From: Topomyia yanbarensis
Taxonomy: Eukaryota > Arthropoda > Insecta > Diptera > Culicidae
Assembly (NCBI RefSeq): GCF_030247195.1
Contig: NC_080672.1
Coordinates: 83,326,113-83,390,112 of the forward strand
DNA length: 64,000 nucleotides
Direction: 5' to 3'
The notes below the pieces were generated by a model. That model had not been told where the DNA came from, made no database searches, and saw only the letters and a list, made by a program, of their open reading frames with translations. A program made the translations under genes and the position numbers. Positions within the stretch are counted from its first letter, which is position 1. The number at the start of each line of letters is the position of its first letter. Shown here in pieces: positions 49,177 through 59,159 of this stretch.

Positions 49177-52100
49177 CCTTAACTATTATCATTATTAGTA
49201 TTAATATTTATTGGGCTTGCACCACTGCGGGCCATTTGCCATAAGAAGAAAGATAGTTACATTACATTTTACAGAGTTTGGTTTATCTTCCTTGAGCTCA
49301 ATTGGTTATATTCGTCGTTGAGGTGTTGAGCTCCGGGATGAAAGCGCCTAACCAGGACCACGGGAAAACCTCCCCAGCACCCATGTAAGAACCTCCCAAG
49401 CGCCCGGCTCGCGTGTAGCGGAGGGCCCGCTGGGCGATGGTGCTAGATGGACTGACGGATTGTGGTGATAGAAGGGCCGCGGGAGAACTTTCCCAGCACC
49501 CGGTCCGGATGTGGGAAGGGTCCGCTGAGCAGTGGTGGTACGTGGATGGTGTGAGGTCAGCCCGTCCACGATCTGCCTTAGATGGATTCGAGGAGATTGG
49601 CATCTTTCAAGAAAGCATAGTGCCTCTTTGTGTACTAGGTGGTTTGATAGTGTTTCCTGAATCGAGGAGGTAAAATTATTGTGTCGACGCAGGTTTTCGA
49701 ACTCCCGGTAGTTTATGAGTACAGGGGAGCCCTGTGAGGGTCGACGCGGGTGATGGTATGAGCATGGGTAATCCTCGTATAACCCACGCGGAGGCAAAAA
49801 AGCGCTCTTGGTTCTATTCGGTCTGTCCACCTTTTGAGGTCTCCCTTTGCCTTCTGAGAATAACCTGAGTGATGAACTGCTCAAAGATCTCCGCATTAGA
49901 GATGGGCGAAACAGTTCACTTCGCAGAACCATTCCCGACTGAACAGTTCTGTAAAAAGAACTAGTTCAGATGAACCGTTCTTCCGTTCAGCTGATATTTT
50001 ACTTGTATCTAGCGAATGTCTCTCAAAACATTCGATTCTTGGAGAGGAACCAAACAGATGGTGCCCAAACTATTATACCCCTGTATGCTTAACAAGTTCA
50101 TCAAGGGTAGCGATTTCTTCATGATGTATAACTAGAGAAATAGAGAATGTGATGAGTCGTTCTTCGCCGGTTCCATTCTCGGAGAGCACAGAGAGCGGTT
50201 TGTGGGACGGCAAGTCGGTTCATTTTCATTCGTTCACCTAAAAATCGGTCCGAGAAATTCGCCAAACGGCTTTGGGTCAGGTTCAGTTCATTCGCTTTGA
50301 AGAGAATTGTGAACTACCGTTCTTTTAAAAAGAACTTCCGTTCGCTCATTCTCTTCGAAGAACCAGTTCACTTGAACCGTTCGCGAACGAATGGCCCATC
50401 TCTACTCCGCATTGAATTCCATTATGATATCTATTGACGGGACCTTATTAGAAACTAAGGCATCCTCGTTACCGCGGATTCCGCTGTGCCCGGAAACCCA
50501 GCATATGGTAGTTGTCGGGTCACATGATTGCCCTATGGCTTGGGAATAGGGGTGTTTGGACTCCCCTGACTCCAGCGCCTTGAAGACCGAGAGGGTATCG
50601 GAAAAAAATCACTGTCGGGGTATCTTCAGGTTTGTTGGTAACGGCAATGGCGATTGTGGCGGCTTCTGCGGAGTACACTGAGCACAGGGAGGGTAGGCGA
50701 CAAGCGAAGCCCGCTCTAATTCCGCTTGCACCCGCGCCCACTTCTTCGCCAAGTTTCGGGCCGTCGGCGTAGATATGCAGATGGTTTGCGTATTTGTGTT
50801 CCACCATCTGGAGAAATTTGGCTCTGATAGCACGGGGAGGATACTTACTACAGCCAGACGGGGAGCCCACTTACTACAGCCAGACTGATGTATAAGTTTG
50901 GGTCATGATCGTGCCAGGTGCCGTTGTTAACCCGATGTAGCTGTCTAACTGTGGGATGAGGGGCATTGGCAAGCGTGGTTTGTATGCTCATGGTTGTCAG
51001 TAGCAGACGGTATTCATCACCAGATGTTTTTTCCTAGGAACCCCTCGGCTCGTCATAGAACGGTTACCGCCTCCGCCCACCGACAGGCAGCTTCGGCGTG
51101 GGTGCTGGGTAGCAGGTTTGAAAGCGATCTAACTGCTCCGTCCTACAGCGGTGCGAGGATATCGACTAGAACCTTGCATTTACGACTGGTTATCTCAAGG
51201 CCGTAGAACAGACGACTGTGGATGAGGGCCTTGCTGATGTTGAGTGCGGTTCACCCATTCCTCCTCAATAAGTCGTTTTTTTTGCTTTCGCAGAGCTTTT
51301 TCACCCGTCGAAAGTGCGAAACGAAAGTCATCTTCCGGTCGACAGTCACTCCAGGGATTTTTGGCTCCTTCCGGAATGGTATTACTGTTCCAGCGAGTTT
51401 GACCGACCGGCCAGTAGCAACGTGGTGGGAGCTGCAACAGTGTGAAATGGCGCATTTTGGGGCTAAACCGACCGAGTTGGCCCACCTTCCAACGGCATTT
51501 ACGGCAGCCTGTAGCTTCAGTCTTGTACGAATTACGTCGTCGGCGTAAATAAACACGAATATGCCTTTCGAGAACGTGGCGAAGAGGCAATGCATGCTAA
51601 TTAGGTTGTGATTGCCAACGCCGAGCCGCGGGCGACTCCGTTTTCCTCACAAAATAGGTCTGATTAGTTTCCTTAAATACCTACTCTGAACTTCAGTCAA
51701 TGAGGTACTGCTTGATGAAGCAACCAAGATTTCCGCAAATGCCCCATTGATGCAGCTGGCGGAGCTCTCCCTCGCGCCATACCGTGTTGTAGGTTTTGGT
51801 GAAATCTAGGATGGCGATGTCCGCGTGTAGGTCGTTGGATATTTCAAATTACAAGTTCATTGAAGCTAGAGAACTGTAACTAGCCGGGCCGCTGTGATCC
51901 CGTGCCTTTTTGAGGGTTAAAATTTCGCTGAGGCAGCTTGTTCCGAATCCCTTTCGAAATGCGAACAGACGACGGTCAAGAAGGTCATGTTTCTCAAAGA
52001 GGATGAACAGGTATCTGTTCATCATACTTTCATCGTTTCTTAAGGCAGGTAGGAGACTGATGGGTCGGAAGTCATTCGGGCTTCTGATTTCCCCGGATCT

Positions 52101-52999
52101 CTTCGGGATAAGGATTATGAGTGCGGTTCTCCAGTAGTCTGGTAGAGGCTCGCATCCCCACATCTTGTTGAATCCGTTTAGTAGCGCTCATTTGGCAACC
52201 AGAGGTAGATGCCTTAACAGGGGACAACCGACGTCGTCGAATCCGGCAGAGATGCCCTGTGTTCCACTTAGCGGAGTGACGAGCTCTACCCCGGAGAAAG
52301 CATCTGTAAATATTGTAGAGGTGGCATCTATGGCCTCTTCGTTTTGAGAAAGAAGGGTTGAGGGAGGAGTCCCCCGAGATCAAGGCGAAGTGTTTCCCGA
52401 TTTCGTTTGCAATTTCAGAGGGTTCAACTGGCACGGTACCGTTGAAGGTTAACGCAAAGCACTCGGAATTTATCCCGTCCAGGAAGACAGCCCAGCCGGT
52501 CTCTTTAGCTTTCACGATTCCTCTCCTAGCCTGATTCCTAAAACGTCGAAAATCCGCCGATCGATCATCCCATTGATGGTGTCCAGGGGGGGGGGGGGTA
52601 TTTTTAAGAGCTCAAGGAGCTTTTCTTCGATCCTTTTGCGTTCCACCAGTAAGCCGCCGGTTTGACGGTGTTCCGCTAATTCGAAAGATGCGTGATTTTG
52701 TAGCCTGGATCATGACTTCTACGAGCTCCGCTCTGGCGCGTAATTGCGGTGTTGGATAGCGAGGCAGATGGACGCTGCAATCATGCGTTTGAGGTCACCT
52801 AGGTTTGGTCTCAGGCCGTTAGCGTTCCGCTGGATGGCCAGGGTGTAGTTTATTCCTTCTGGTGGTGGGTCTGAGGTACGGTTGGGGCTACGATTCCTCG
52901 CCGGTCTGCTGTTGGGTAGAAAGCGTAGAGACGACAACAATTGAGATCTGGTGGATTCTGACCTAGTGGGAACTTACCCGGGAGGAACCCGGGTTCCCG
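49177..52999 (-). pseudogene. I-like LINE ORF2 (endonuclease start, RT, RNase H, C-terminus), decayed
   Basis: Minus-strand relics in order: 52940-52719 with LAIQRNANGLRPNL (start of the endonuclease domain); 52515-52072 with EIANEIGKHFA; 52163-51849 with IILIPKRSG and NDFRPISLLP (RT fingers) and FAFRKGFGT; 51595-51251 with FIYADDV (RT catalytic box) and GVTVDRKMTF; 50870-50520 with LHIYADGPK and CSVYSAEAATIA (RNase H); 49932-49348 with SSIQETLSN (C-terminal tail). Most of the endonuclease and the last RNase H Asp region are gone. It ends in an AATAAATATTAATAATAATG-like tail near 49180, typical of I-clade TAA tails. Multiple frameshifts; dead. Confidence 0.85.
49897..50404. mobile_element. 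508-bp hAT-type MITE
   Basis: Ends TAGAGATGGGC on the left and GCCCATCTCTA on the right, with the identical 8-mer CTCCGCAT at 49889-49896 and 50405-50412. The subterminal parts are rich in inverted GAACCGTTC/GAACGGTTC-type motifs. TIR and 8-bp duplication fit hAT. It lies inside the I-like ORF2 between the RNase H and C-terminal relics. Confidence 0.92.
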
Positions 53000-53451
53000 G
53001 CGCCGGCTACTGTCGGGAATTCATCGGATGTCTCCGGCACTTCCCGAGTCGGGCGCAGCGTGGGCAAGTCGACTTTTTTCATACAGGTGAGAAGGATTTG
53101 TTGTAGGCAGATTGAGGTATGCTGCTTTCTTTGATGACGCTGAAATTTGGCGTTGATGCGTCTGATTTTGTACCGTGGGACCCTGTAGTGAGGAAGAGTG
53201 CGACCCATGGTTCCGGTCAAATCACGGGGTTGGTAGAACTTACCCGAGGAAACCCTAGGTTTCCCGCGCCAGACAACGTCGAGGACTCATCGGGTGTCCC
53301 CGGAACTTCCAAAGTCTGGGGCGATGCGGGGAAGGAGGCTTTTTGGCAGACGTGTCTGTACATTGTATTTCAGACTTTTTTGGGTTTGATGTGTTTTTCG
53401 GTAACTTTGGCGTTTGGTGCTGATGCGGCTGGTTGTGTGACACAGGACCCT
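53000..53451 (-). pseudogene. I-like LINE, ORF1 tail with repeated modules
   Basis: On the minus strand two units about 267 bp apart both encode a segment like TSDEFPTVAGAGNPGSSR (53021 region) and TPDESSTLSGAGNLGFPR (53288 region), preceded by a Lys/Pro/Ser/Thr-rich stretch. A third related unit (TSDESPT) lies at about 59160-59260, on the far side of the R1-clade element. Frames are broken. Confidence 0.65.
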
Positions 53452-54370
53452 ATTTTTTTTTTTTTTTTTTTACAATGGAGAAGACCTTTATGTCCTAGCC
53501 CAGTACACGTGCTAACGGTAGGGTCCAATCTACCACACGGGGTGCACTGGGGGCGTGTCGGACTCAAATGGTGACCAGCCATTAATACCGACTAAACTCC
53601 ATTGGGCTCCGCCATCATTCCTCCCAGGAACTACCTCTCGGTATTACTTCTGGGGGGATGGCTGTACTAAGTGTACTCATTCACTCTCACTCGCGCGATC
53701 ATACATCCTGTATGAGGCTTACTTGGGTGCTCTCTCAATCACACTTTGATTCGCTCTCAAACACTCCCACATGAGGCTGACTTTTGTGCTCACCTTTTAC
53801 GTTCCATGCGAGGCTGACTTGTGTGCTCACCTTACTCATTCCTTGCTAGGCTTACTTTTGTGCTCGCCCTACCCATACATGTGAGGCTGACTTGGGTGCT
53901 CACCCTATCACCTGATTCACTCTCAATCGTGCCACTCTATTGTACCTTTGTCACTCCCTCTGGCATCCCATGTGGGACATTTTTCTTAGGCCCCACTTCT
54001 GACATACCATGCGAGGCTGACTTTTGTGCTCACCTTTTTCATTCCTTGCTTGCTACCAACCTGTGAGGCTGACTTTTATGCTCACCCTTAACATGCAGTG
54101 TGAGACTGACTTGGATGCTCACCCTTTCACTCCTCTGCCACGCCATGAGGCATCGATAGCTTAGTTCCAACATACTACGCTACGACCCTCCCGTCTTGGC
54201 ATGAGGCAGTCCACTTATACGCCTATACACTCACTCTTCTGTCTTGCTTCGGGGTGGCTGGGTTTACCCCTTACGCGGTTGCCATTCGCTGCGCCAACCT
54301 ACCTCGGCATGAACAGACCATTCACTCTCTTATTTTGCGCTTGGCCTTTTTCGCTCCAGCTAACCAATCA
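53452..54370 (-). other. R1-clade element 3' UTR with poly-A and internal repeats
   Basis: A T-run at about 53453-53471 is the poly-A end of the minus-strand element. Between 53700 and 54130 a degenerate unit like GAGGCTGACTT(T/G)TGTGCTCACC recurs about eight times at irregular 40-60-bp spacing. No coding sequence. Confidence 0.8.
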
Positions 54371-57346
54371 CTAGTTAGCCGTGCCCGCCGTCTGTTGCTC
54401 GGTTCGCCAGATTACCTGTAGCCTACTGGCAATCTGGATGGTAGCAGCCGAGACTGCGTTCCACTTCTCCACCGTTTGACACATCCGCTGGATAAGGGTA
54501 TCCGGGGTTGTGTCCCAGCCACAGACGTCAAGCATTGCTCTTCTTTCGACGTCGAACCGATGACATACGAACAGTATGTGTTCGGCAGTTTCATCTACAC
54601 CTGGGCAGTCCGGGCAGACTGGGACCTCCGCGTGCCCGAACCTGTGGAGGTACTGACGGAAACAGCCATGGCCTGACAGGAATTGTGTCAGGTGGAAGTG
54701 AACTTCCCCATGGGGTCTTCCCACCCAGCTCGATATGCTAGGTATCAGCCGGTGGGTCCACCTACCTTTCGAAGAGTTGTCCCACTCACGCTGCCATCTG
54801 GCGACCGAGGTCACCCTGGTGCGCTCGCGGGCTCCCCTATTTCCACGTAGCTCAAAGCACTCCTCATCTTCCCGAATGACCAGCCCGACTGGCATCATGC
54901 TCGCTATCACGCAGGATGCATCGTGTGATACCGTGCGGTAGGCAGATATCACTCTGAGGCACATCACGCGGTAGGTGCTCTCCAGTTTCTGTAGGTAACT
55001 GGTTACCCTCAGTGCTCTTGACCATGACGGGCCGCCGTACCTGAGAATAGATACGGCAACGCCTGCCAGTAACCTACGTCTACTGGCGCACACCTTTGAG
55101 CTGTTGGACATCATTCTCGATAGTGCCGCAACAGCAGTCGACGCTCTCTTGCACGTATAGTCGACATGGCTGCCGAAGGTCAGCTTGTCGTCTATAATGA
55201 CTCCGAGAGACTTCAGACTTCGCTGTGAAGTGATCGCGACTTCTCCCACATGGATAACTGCATGTTGTGCCGACTTGCGGTTGTTGACGATAACTACCTC
55301 CGTCTTATGATGAGCGAGCTCCAGGCCTCTCGCGCTCATCCATTCCTCCACCGTGCTAATCGCGTGTTCTGCGGTTAGTTCTACCTCAGGAATTGACTCC
55401 CCGTAGACCTCCAAGGTTACGTCGTCGGCAAAGCCGACGATCTTGACCCCAGGAGGGAACTTCAGTCTCAGAACCCCGTCATACATGAGGTTCCATAGCA
55501 CCGGGCCTAGGATCGAGCCCTGCGGGACTCCGGCGGTAATCGGAACCCTTTTCTGACCGGCATCGGTCTCGTATAGCAGTACGCGGTTTTGGAAGTAACT
55601 TTCCAGGATCCGGTACAGACCCACCGGTAGGCTAAGCCGGTGTAACGAGAGCGCGATGGCATCCCAGCTTGCGCTGTTGAATGCATTCTTCACGTCAAGT
55701 GTCACTAACGCACAGTATCGAATACCTCGCCTTTTTCGTTGGATCGCTATCTCGGCAGTATTTATCACTGAGTTGAGAGCGTCCACTGTGGACTTACCCT
55801 TCCGAAAGCCAAACTGGTTGCTTGACAGACCGTCCGTACCTTCCGCGTACGGGGTGAGCCTGTTGAGGATGATCCTCTCAAGCAGTTTGCCAGTCGTGTC
55901 TATCAGACAGATTGGTCTGTACGCCGATGGGTCGCCTGGCGGCTTCCCGGGCTTCGGCAACAGCACCAGTTTCTGCCTTTTCCATCTATCGGGGAAACGG
56001 CACTCGTCAAGGCATCTCTGCATAGCTAGCCTGAACATGTTCGGGTTCGCTATGATCGCTGCCTTGAGAGCGTTGTTCGGGACTCCATCCGGCCCTGGAG
56101 CTTTGTTCATTGCTAGGGATTTAGCCACTGCGAGTAGTTCTTCGTTCGTCACTGGAGCCACCATTTCGACCGTGCCCGCACTGTCTCGTAGTGCAGGTGG
56201 CCAGGGGCTTGTGGCTCGAGACGGGAAGAGTACTTCGATAATCGTTGCCAACCGGTCCGGAGACCGTTCTGGGGGTGAGGAGCCCCCTTTGGTCTTGGCC
56301 ATCACAATCCGGTAGGCGTCACCCCACGGATTCGCGTTGGCACTCTCACACAGGTTGTCGAAACACGCTCTCTTGCTGCTTTTAATAGCCTTGTTAAGGG
56401 CTAATTTCGCAGCTCGAAACACTTCACGGCGGTTCTCTCTTGCATCCTCGGTGCGAGCTCTTTGCATCCTACGTCTAGCTCTGAGACAGGCTGACCGTAG
56501 AGCTGCAATCTCGGCACTCCACCAGTATACCGGGCATCTACCGTTTCTTGGCAGTGTTTTTCTCGGCATAGTGGCGTCGCACGCGCGTGATAGAACAGCT
56601 ACCAGCGCATCCCCGCTTAGACTGTCGGTGTTGGCCTCCAGTCCCAGGGCCGCGGTGAAAGCTTCGCTGTCGAAGTGATTGGACTTCCACCCGCGTACCT
56701 GACAGGGATCTCCCGCCCTCGGATGCTGCATACCATAGTTGATCTTAAAGCGGATTGCTAAATGATCACTATGGGTGTAGCCTTCGTCTACCCTCCATTC
56801 CATGCCTGGAGCCAGACTCGGGCTGGCAAAGGTCAAATCAATCCACGCCTCCACTCCGTTTCTACGGAATGTATTAGCGGAGCCATCATTAGCTAGCACA
56901 GTATCGAGTTTCGCAAACGCTTCCATTAGCGCTTGACCCCTGCTATTTGTACAGCGGCTGCCCCACTCCACTGCCCAAGCGTTGAAGTCTCCCGCTATTA
57001 CTACCGGTTTCCGGCCCACGAGGTCCGACGAGAGCCTGTCGATCATCTGGTAGAACTGTTCTATTGGCCACCTTGGTGGGGCGTAGCAGCTGCAATAGAA
57101 CACACCATTGATCTTGGCAATCGCCACACCCTCGGCGGAGGGGTGTATTACCTCTTGAACCGGGAACCTTCCCGTTGTACAGATTGCCACCATTCCAGAC
57201 CCGTCCGACACCCAATTGCCGTTGCCGGCAGGGATGCTGTACGGGTCTGATAATAGGGCGACATCTGTCCTCGACTCCGAGACCGACTGCCACAGCAGCT
57301 GTTGGGCTGCTGCACAATGGTTAAGATTTAGCTGTGTGACTCTCAC
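54371..57346 (-). CDS. R1-clade LINE ORF2: endonuclease and reverse transcriptase
   Basis: Intact frame of 991 codons. Residues ~1-205 are an APE-type endonuclease: it opens with QLNLNHC and shows VVIAGDFNAW, WIDLTF and SDHLAI. The RT follows: NKAPGPDGVPN, YRPICLID, NQFGFRKGKST, VTLDVKNAFNS, GVPQGSILGP, and the catalytic FADDV near residue 640. A C-terminal finger CPDCPGVDETAEHILFVC (C-x2-C-x8-H-x4-C) near residue 919 is typical of R1. The enzyme nicks the target and primes cDNA synthesis there. The first codon is GTG, overlapping the ORF1 stop as GTGA (57346-57343); the first in-frame ATG is about 52 codons in, after the endonuclease has begun. The other-strand frames here are shadows. Probably the youngest LINE in the window. 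Confidence 0.95.
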   Translation of the reverse strand: MRVTQLNLNHCAAAQQLLWQSVSESRTDVALLSDPYSIPAGNGNWVSDGSGMVAICTTGRFPVQEVIHPSAEGVAIAKINGVFYCSCYAPPRWPIEQFYQMIDRLSSDLVGRKPVVIAGDFNAWAVEWGSRCTNSRGQALMEAFAKLDTVLANDGSANTFRRNGVEAWIDLTFASPSLAPGMEWRVDEGYTHSDHLAIRFKINYGMQHPRAGDPCQVRGWKSNHFDSEAFTAALGLEANTDSLSGDALVAVLSRACDATMPRKTLPRNGRCPVYWWSAEIAALRSACLRARRRMQRARTEDARENRREVFRAAKLALNKAIKSSKRACFDNLCESANANPWGDAYRIVMAKTKGGSSPPERSPDRLATIIEVLFPSRATSPWPPALRDSAGTVEMVAPVTNEELLAVAKSLAMNKAPGPDGVPNNALKAAIIANPNMFRLAMQRCLDECRFPDRWKRQKLVLLPKPGKPPGDPSAYRPICLIDTTGKLLERIILNRLTPYAEGTDGLSSNQFGFRKGKSTVDALNSVINTAEIAIQRKRRGIRYCALVTLDVKNAFNSASWDAIALSLHRLSLPVGLYRILESYFQNRVLLYETDAGQKRVPITAGVPQGSILGPVLWNLMYDGVLRLKFPPGVKIVGFADDVTLEVYGESIPEVELTAEHAISTVEEWMSARGLELAHHKTEVVIVNNRKSAQHAVIHVGEVAITSQRSLKSLGVIIDDKLTFGSHVDYTCKRASTAVAALSRMMSNSSKVCASRRRLLAGVAVSILRYGGPSWSRALRVTSYLQKLESTYRVMCLRVISAYRTVSHDASCVIASMMPVGLVIREDEECFELRGNRGARERTRVTSVARWQREWDNSSKGRWTHRLIPSISSWVGRPHGEVHFHLTQFLSGHGCFRQYLHRFGHAEVPVCPDCPGVDETAEHILFVCHRFDVERRAMLDVCGWDTTPDTLIQRMCQTVEKWNAVSAATIQIASRLQVIWRTEQQTAGTAN

Positions 57347-58827
57347 GGCTTCTTCTTATTTAACTCGCCGAAGGGACACGAAGGTCCGCCCATAGCATGT
57401 TTATGGGCTTGCTTCTTAGAGGTGCAGATAAGGCACTTATATGCCTTAGTGCACCCCCGCTCTTTATGCCCCTCCTCGCCGCATCGACGACATAGCTTAC
57501 TCCTGTCTAGGCCTTTGCATTCGTAAGCTTTATGGCCGGATTCTAGGCACCGATAGCACCTGTCCACTGAAGGCGGCTGGGGTATACTAATAGGGCATAC
57601 CGACCAGCCGATCTTCAGCTTCCCTTTCTCGGTTACCTTTTTGGCATCCGCATTCAGTAGCCTGAGGTAGGCTACTTGGGTGCCAGAGGGTCCGTCCCTC
57701 AATCGCACAGAGGCCCGCTCGATTGTGACGCCGCATTGCTCCTTGACGGCTGCGGCGACGTCTTCTGCGGTCGCGAACTCGTCCAAGTGTTTGCACTGGA
57801 GAGTTGTTTCCGCACCTAGCGACCTGATTTGGGCGCCCTCACCAAGGACCTCTTGGGCCAAGGCCTTGTATATTGCACTTGATTGTGCGCCTCGCTTCAA
57901 CACCAGGAGCATCTCTCCCGTGTTGGTGCGTCTTACGCTACGCACATCCTGCCCAAGGGCCGAGAGGCTTTCGGCCGCTTTCATCGATTTAAGGACATCG
58001 GCGTATTTGTCCTTGTCGGTTTTTAACCACAAGGCTTCGCCTCTGTCCTTGGCCTTCCTCGCAGGCCGCGGTACCTCCGGTTTTGGTGCCGGCTTTTTCT
58101 TGGTAACCAGCGTCCAGGGGTTTGAGCCCCCCTGCCCCGGTCGTGCCGGGTTGCTGGTACCATCGCTCTCAACAGCGAGGTCACTCTCGCCCTCGCTTAC
58201 CTCACCCAGGCGGCGTTTGACCTTGACGGTTGCACGCCGAGTGGTGTCGGTTTTGGCACCCTCTCCTGGCGACTTCCTAGGGCGCTTCGCATTCGATGCC
58301 GTCTTGCGATTGCCCTTTCCCTTTCCCTTCGAGGGGAACTCGGTCGCCGCTCCGATCGACGTGGCTGCTCCATAGAAGGTAAAGGCCACTGTCTGTGAAC
58401 CTCTATTAACCTTCTCTCTTTCCTCCCTATTGGAGGCCACTGTCTGGGTTTCTCTGTCGGGCCTCTCCCGACATTCCACCCTCTCAACATATGCCTGCTG
58501 TTCCTGTCTTGCGACACGAACAGCTTTCCGGAGCTCCAGAAGGCTCAACTTCAACTCCTTGGCTATGTTCTGCTTTGCGCTAGCGAAGTCGATTATAGCA
58601 TCGAGTTGCTTCGCTACTTTGCGCATCGCAGCTATTGGCCCCTCCGATGCATTGGTAGGGGTATTGCCTACCGCTGCTGGGGGGTCACTGGTGCTTTCGA
58701 GTACAGCACTCATCGTTCCACTACTCTCCCCACGGGGGGGAGACCTCGCCAAACCACCTCTTGCGAAGGGGTTTGGCACCTCCGTCTGTTTATTTTTATT
58801 TTTATTTTGCTCCATGAAAATTCCCAC
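57343..58827 (-). CDS. R1-clade LINE ORF1: gag-like RNA-binding protein
   Basis: Intact frame of 494 codons from an ATG at 58827 (a second Met at codon 5) to a TGA shared with the ORF2 start. The N-terminal half is Lys/Pro/Ser-rich with a helical, probably coiled segment around residues 70-125. A globular domain spans about 255-400. Three CCHC zinc knuckles lie near 420-480: CYRCLESGHKAYEC, CRRCGEEGHKERGC and a third with CLICTSKK. This layout is standard for R1-clade ORF1, which forms the RNP with element RNA. A 127-codon copy of its start is present again at 61167-60784 because of the tandem duplication. Confidence 0.93.
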   Translation of the reverse strand: MGIFMEQNKNKNKQTEVPNPFARGGLARSPPRGESSGTMSAVLESTSDPPAAVGNTPTNASEGPIAAMRKVAKQLDAIIDFASAKQNIAKELKLSLLELRKAVRVARQEQQAYVERVECRERPDRETQTVASNREEREKVNRGSQTVAFTFYGAATSIGAATEFPSKGKGKGNRKTASNAKRPRKSPGEGAKTDTTRRATVKVKRRLGEVSEGESDLAVESDGTSNPARPGQGGSNPWTLVTKKKPAPKPEVPRPARKAKDRGEALWLKTDKDKYADVLKSMKAAESLSALGQDVRSVRRTNTGEMLLVLKRGAQSSAIYKALAQEVLGEGAQIRSLGAETTLQCKHLDEFATAEDVAAAVKEQCGVTIERASVRLRDGPSGTQVAYLRLLNADAKKVTEKGKLKIGWSVCPISIPQPPSVDRCYRCLESGHKAYECKGLDRSKLCRRCGEEGHKERGCTKAYKCLICTSKKQAHKHAMGGPSCPFGELNKKKP

Positions 58828-59150
58828 GAGTAGCGCGAGAAATATATGTCCGCCACGCCAGAGCTCCGCATTAGCGTGGTAAGGGACGCTTACTGTGGGG
58901 GTTGCCCAGGTACCCCACAGGCTCCGTTAACGATCGAGCATCTTTTTCACCCCCTCGATCACTCATCCCTCGGCACGGGTCGCTTCACGCCTTGGAATTG
59001 GGGTTATGCCCTACCTTGCTTTACGTGGTGATCTCGGCCCGGATCATCACAACCATCCTCCTTTACCAGGGCTTTGGACCTGTAGCTCTGGATCTCAATA
59101 GTTCCATGTACGTATGTTATTACAGACATGCTACTATTGGGATCCGTCAT
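58828..59150 (-). other. R1-clade element 5' UTR and 5' junction
   Basis: Upstream of ORF1. The exact 5' end is uncertain: the I-like ORF1 module is recognisable again from about 59160, so the element starts between about 58900 and 59150. No target duplication matching the sequence beside the poly-A end was found. Confidence 0.55.
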
Positions 59151-59159
59151 TCGCTAGCG

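Noticed and set aside
55656..56678. Plus-strand frames of 219 and 113 codons, and others at 57680-58882
   Set aside because: Shadows of the intact R1-clade ORF2 and ORF1 on the minus strand.
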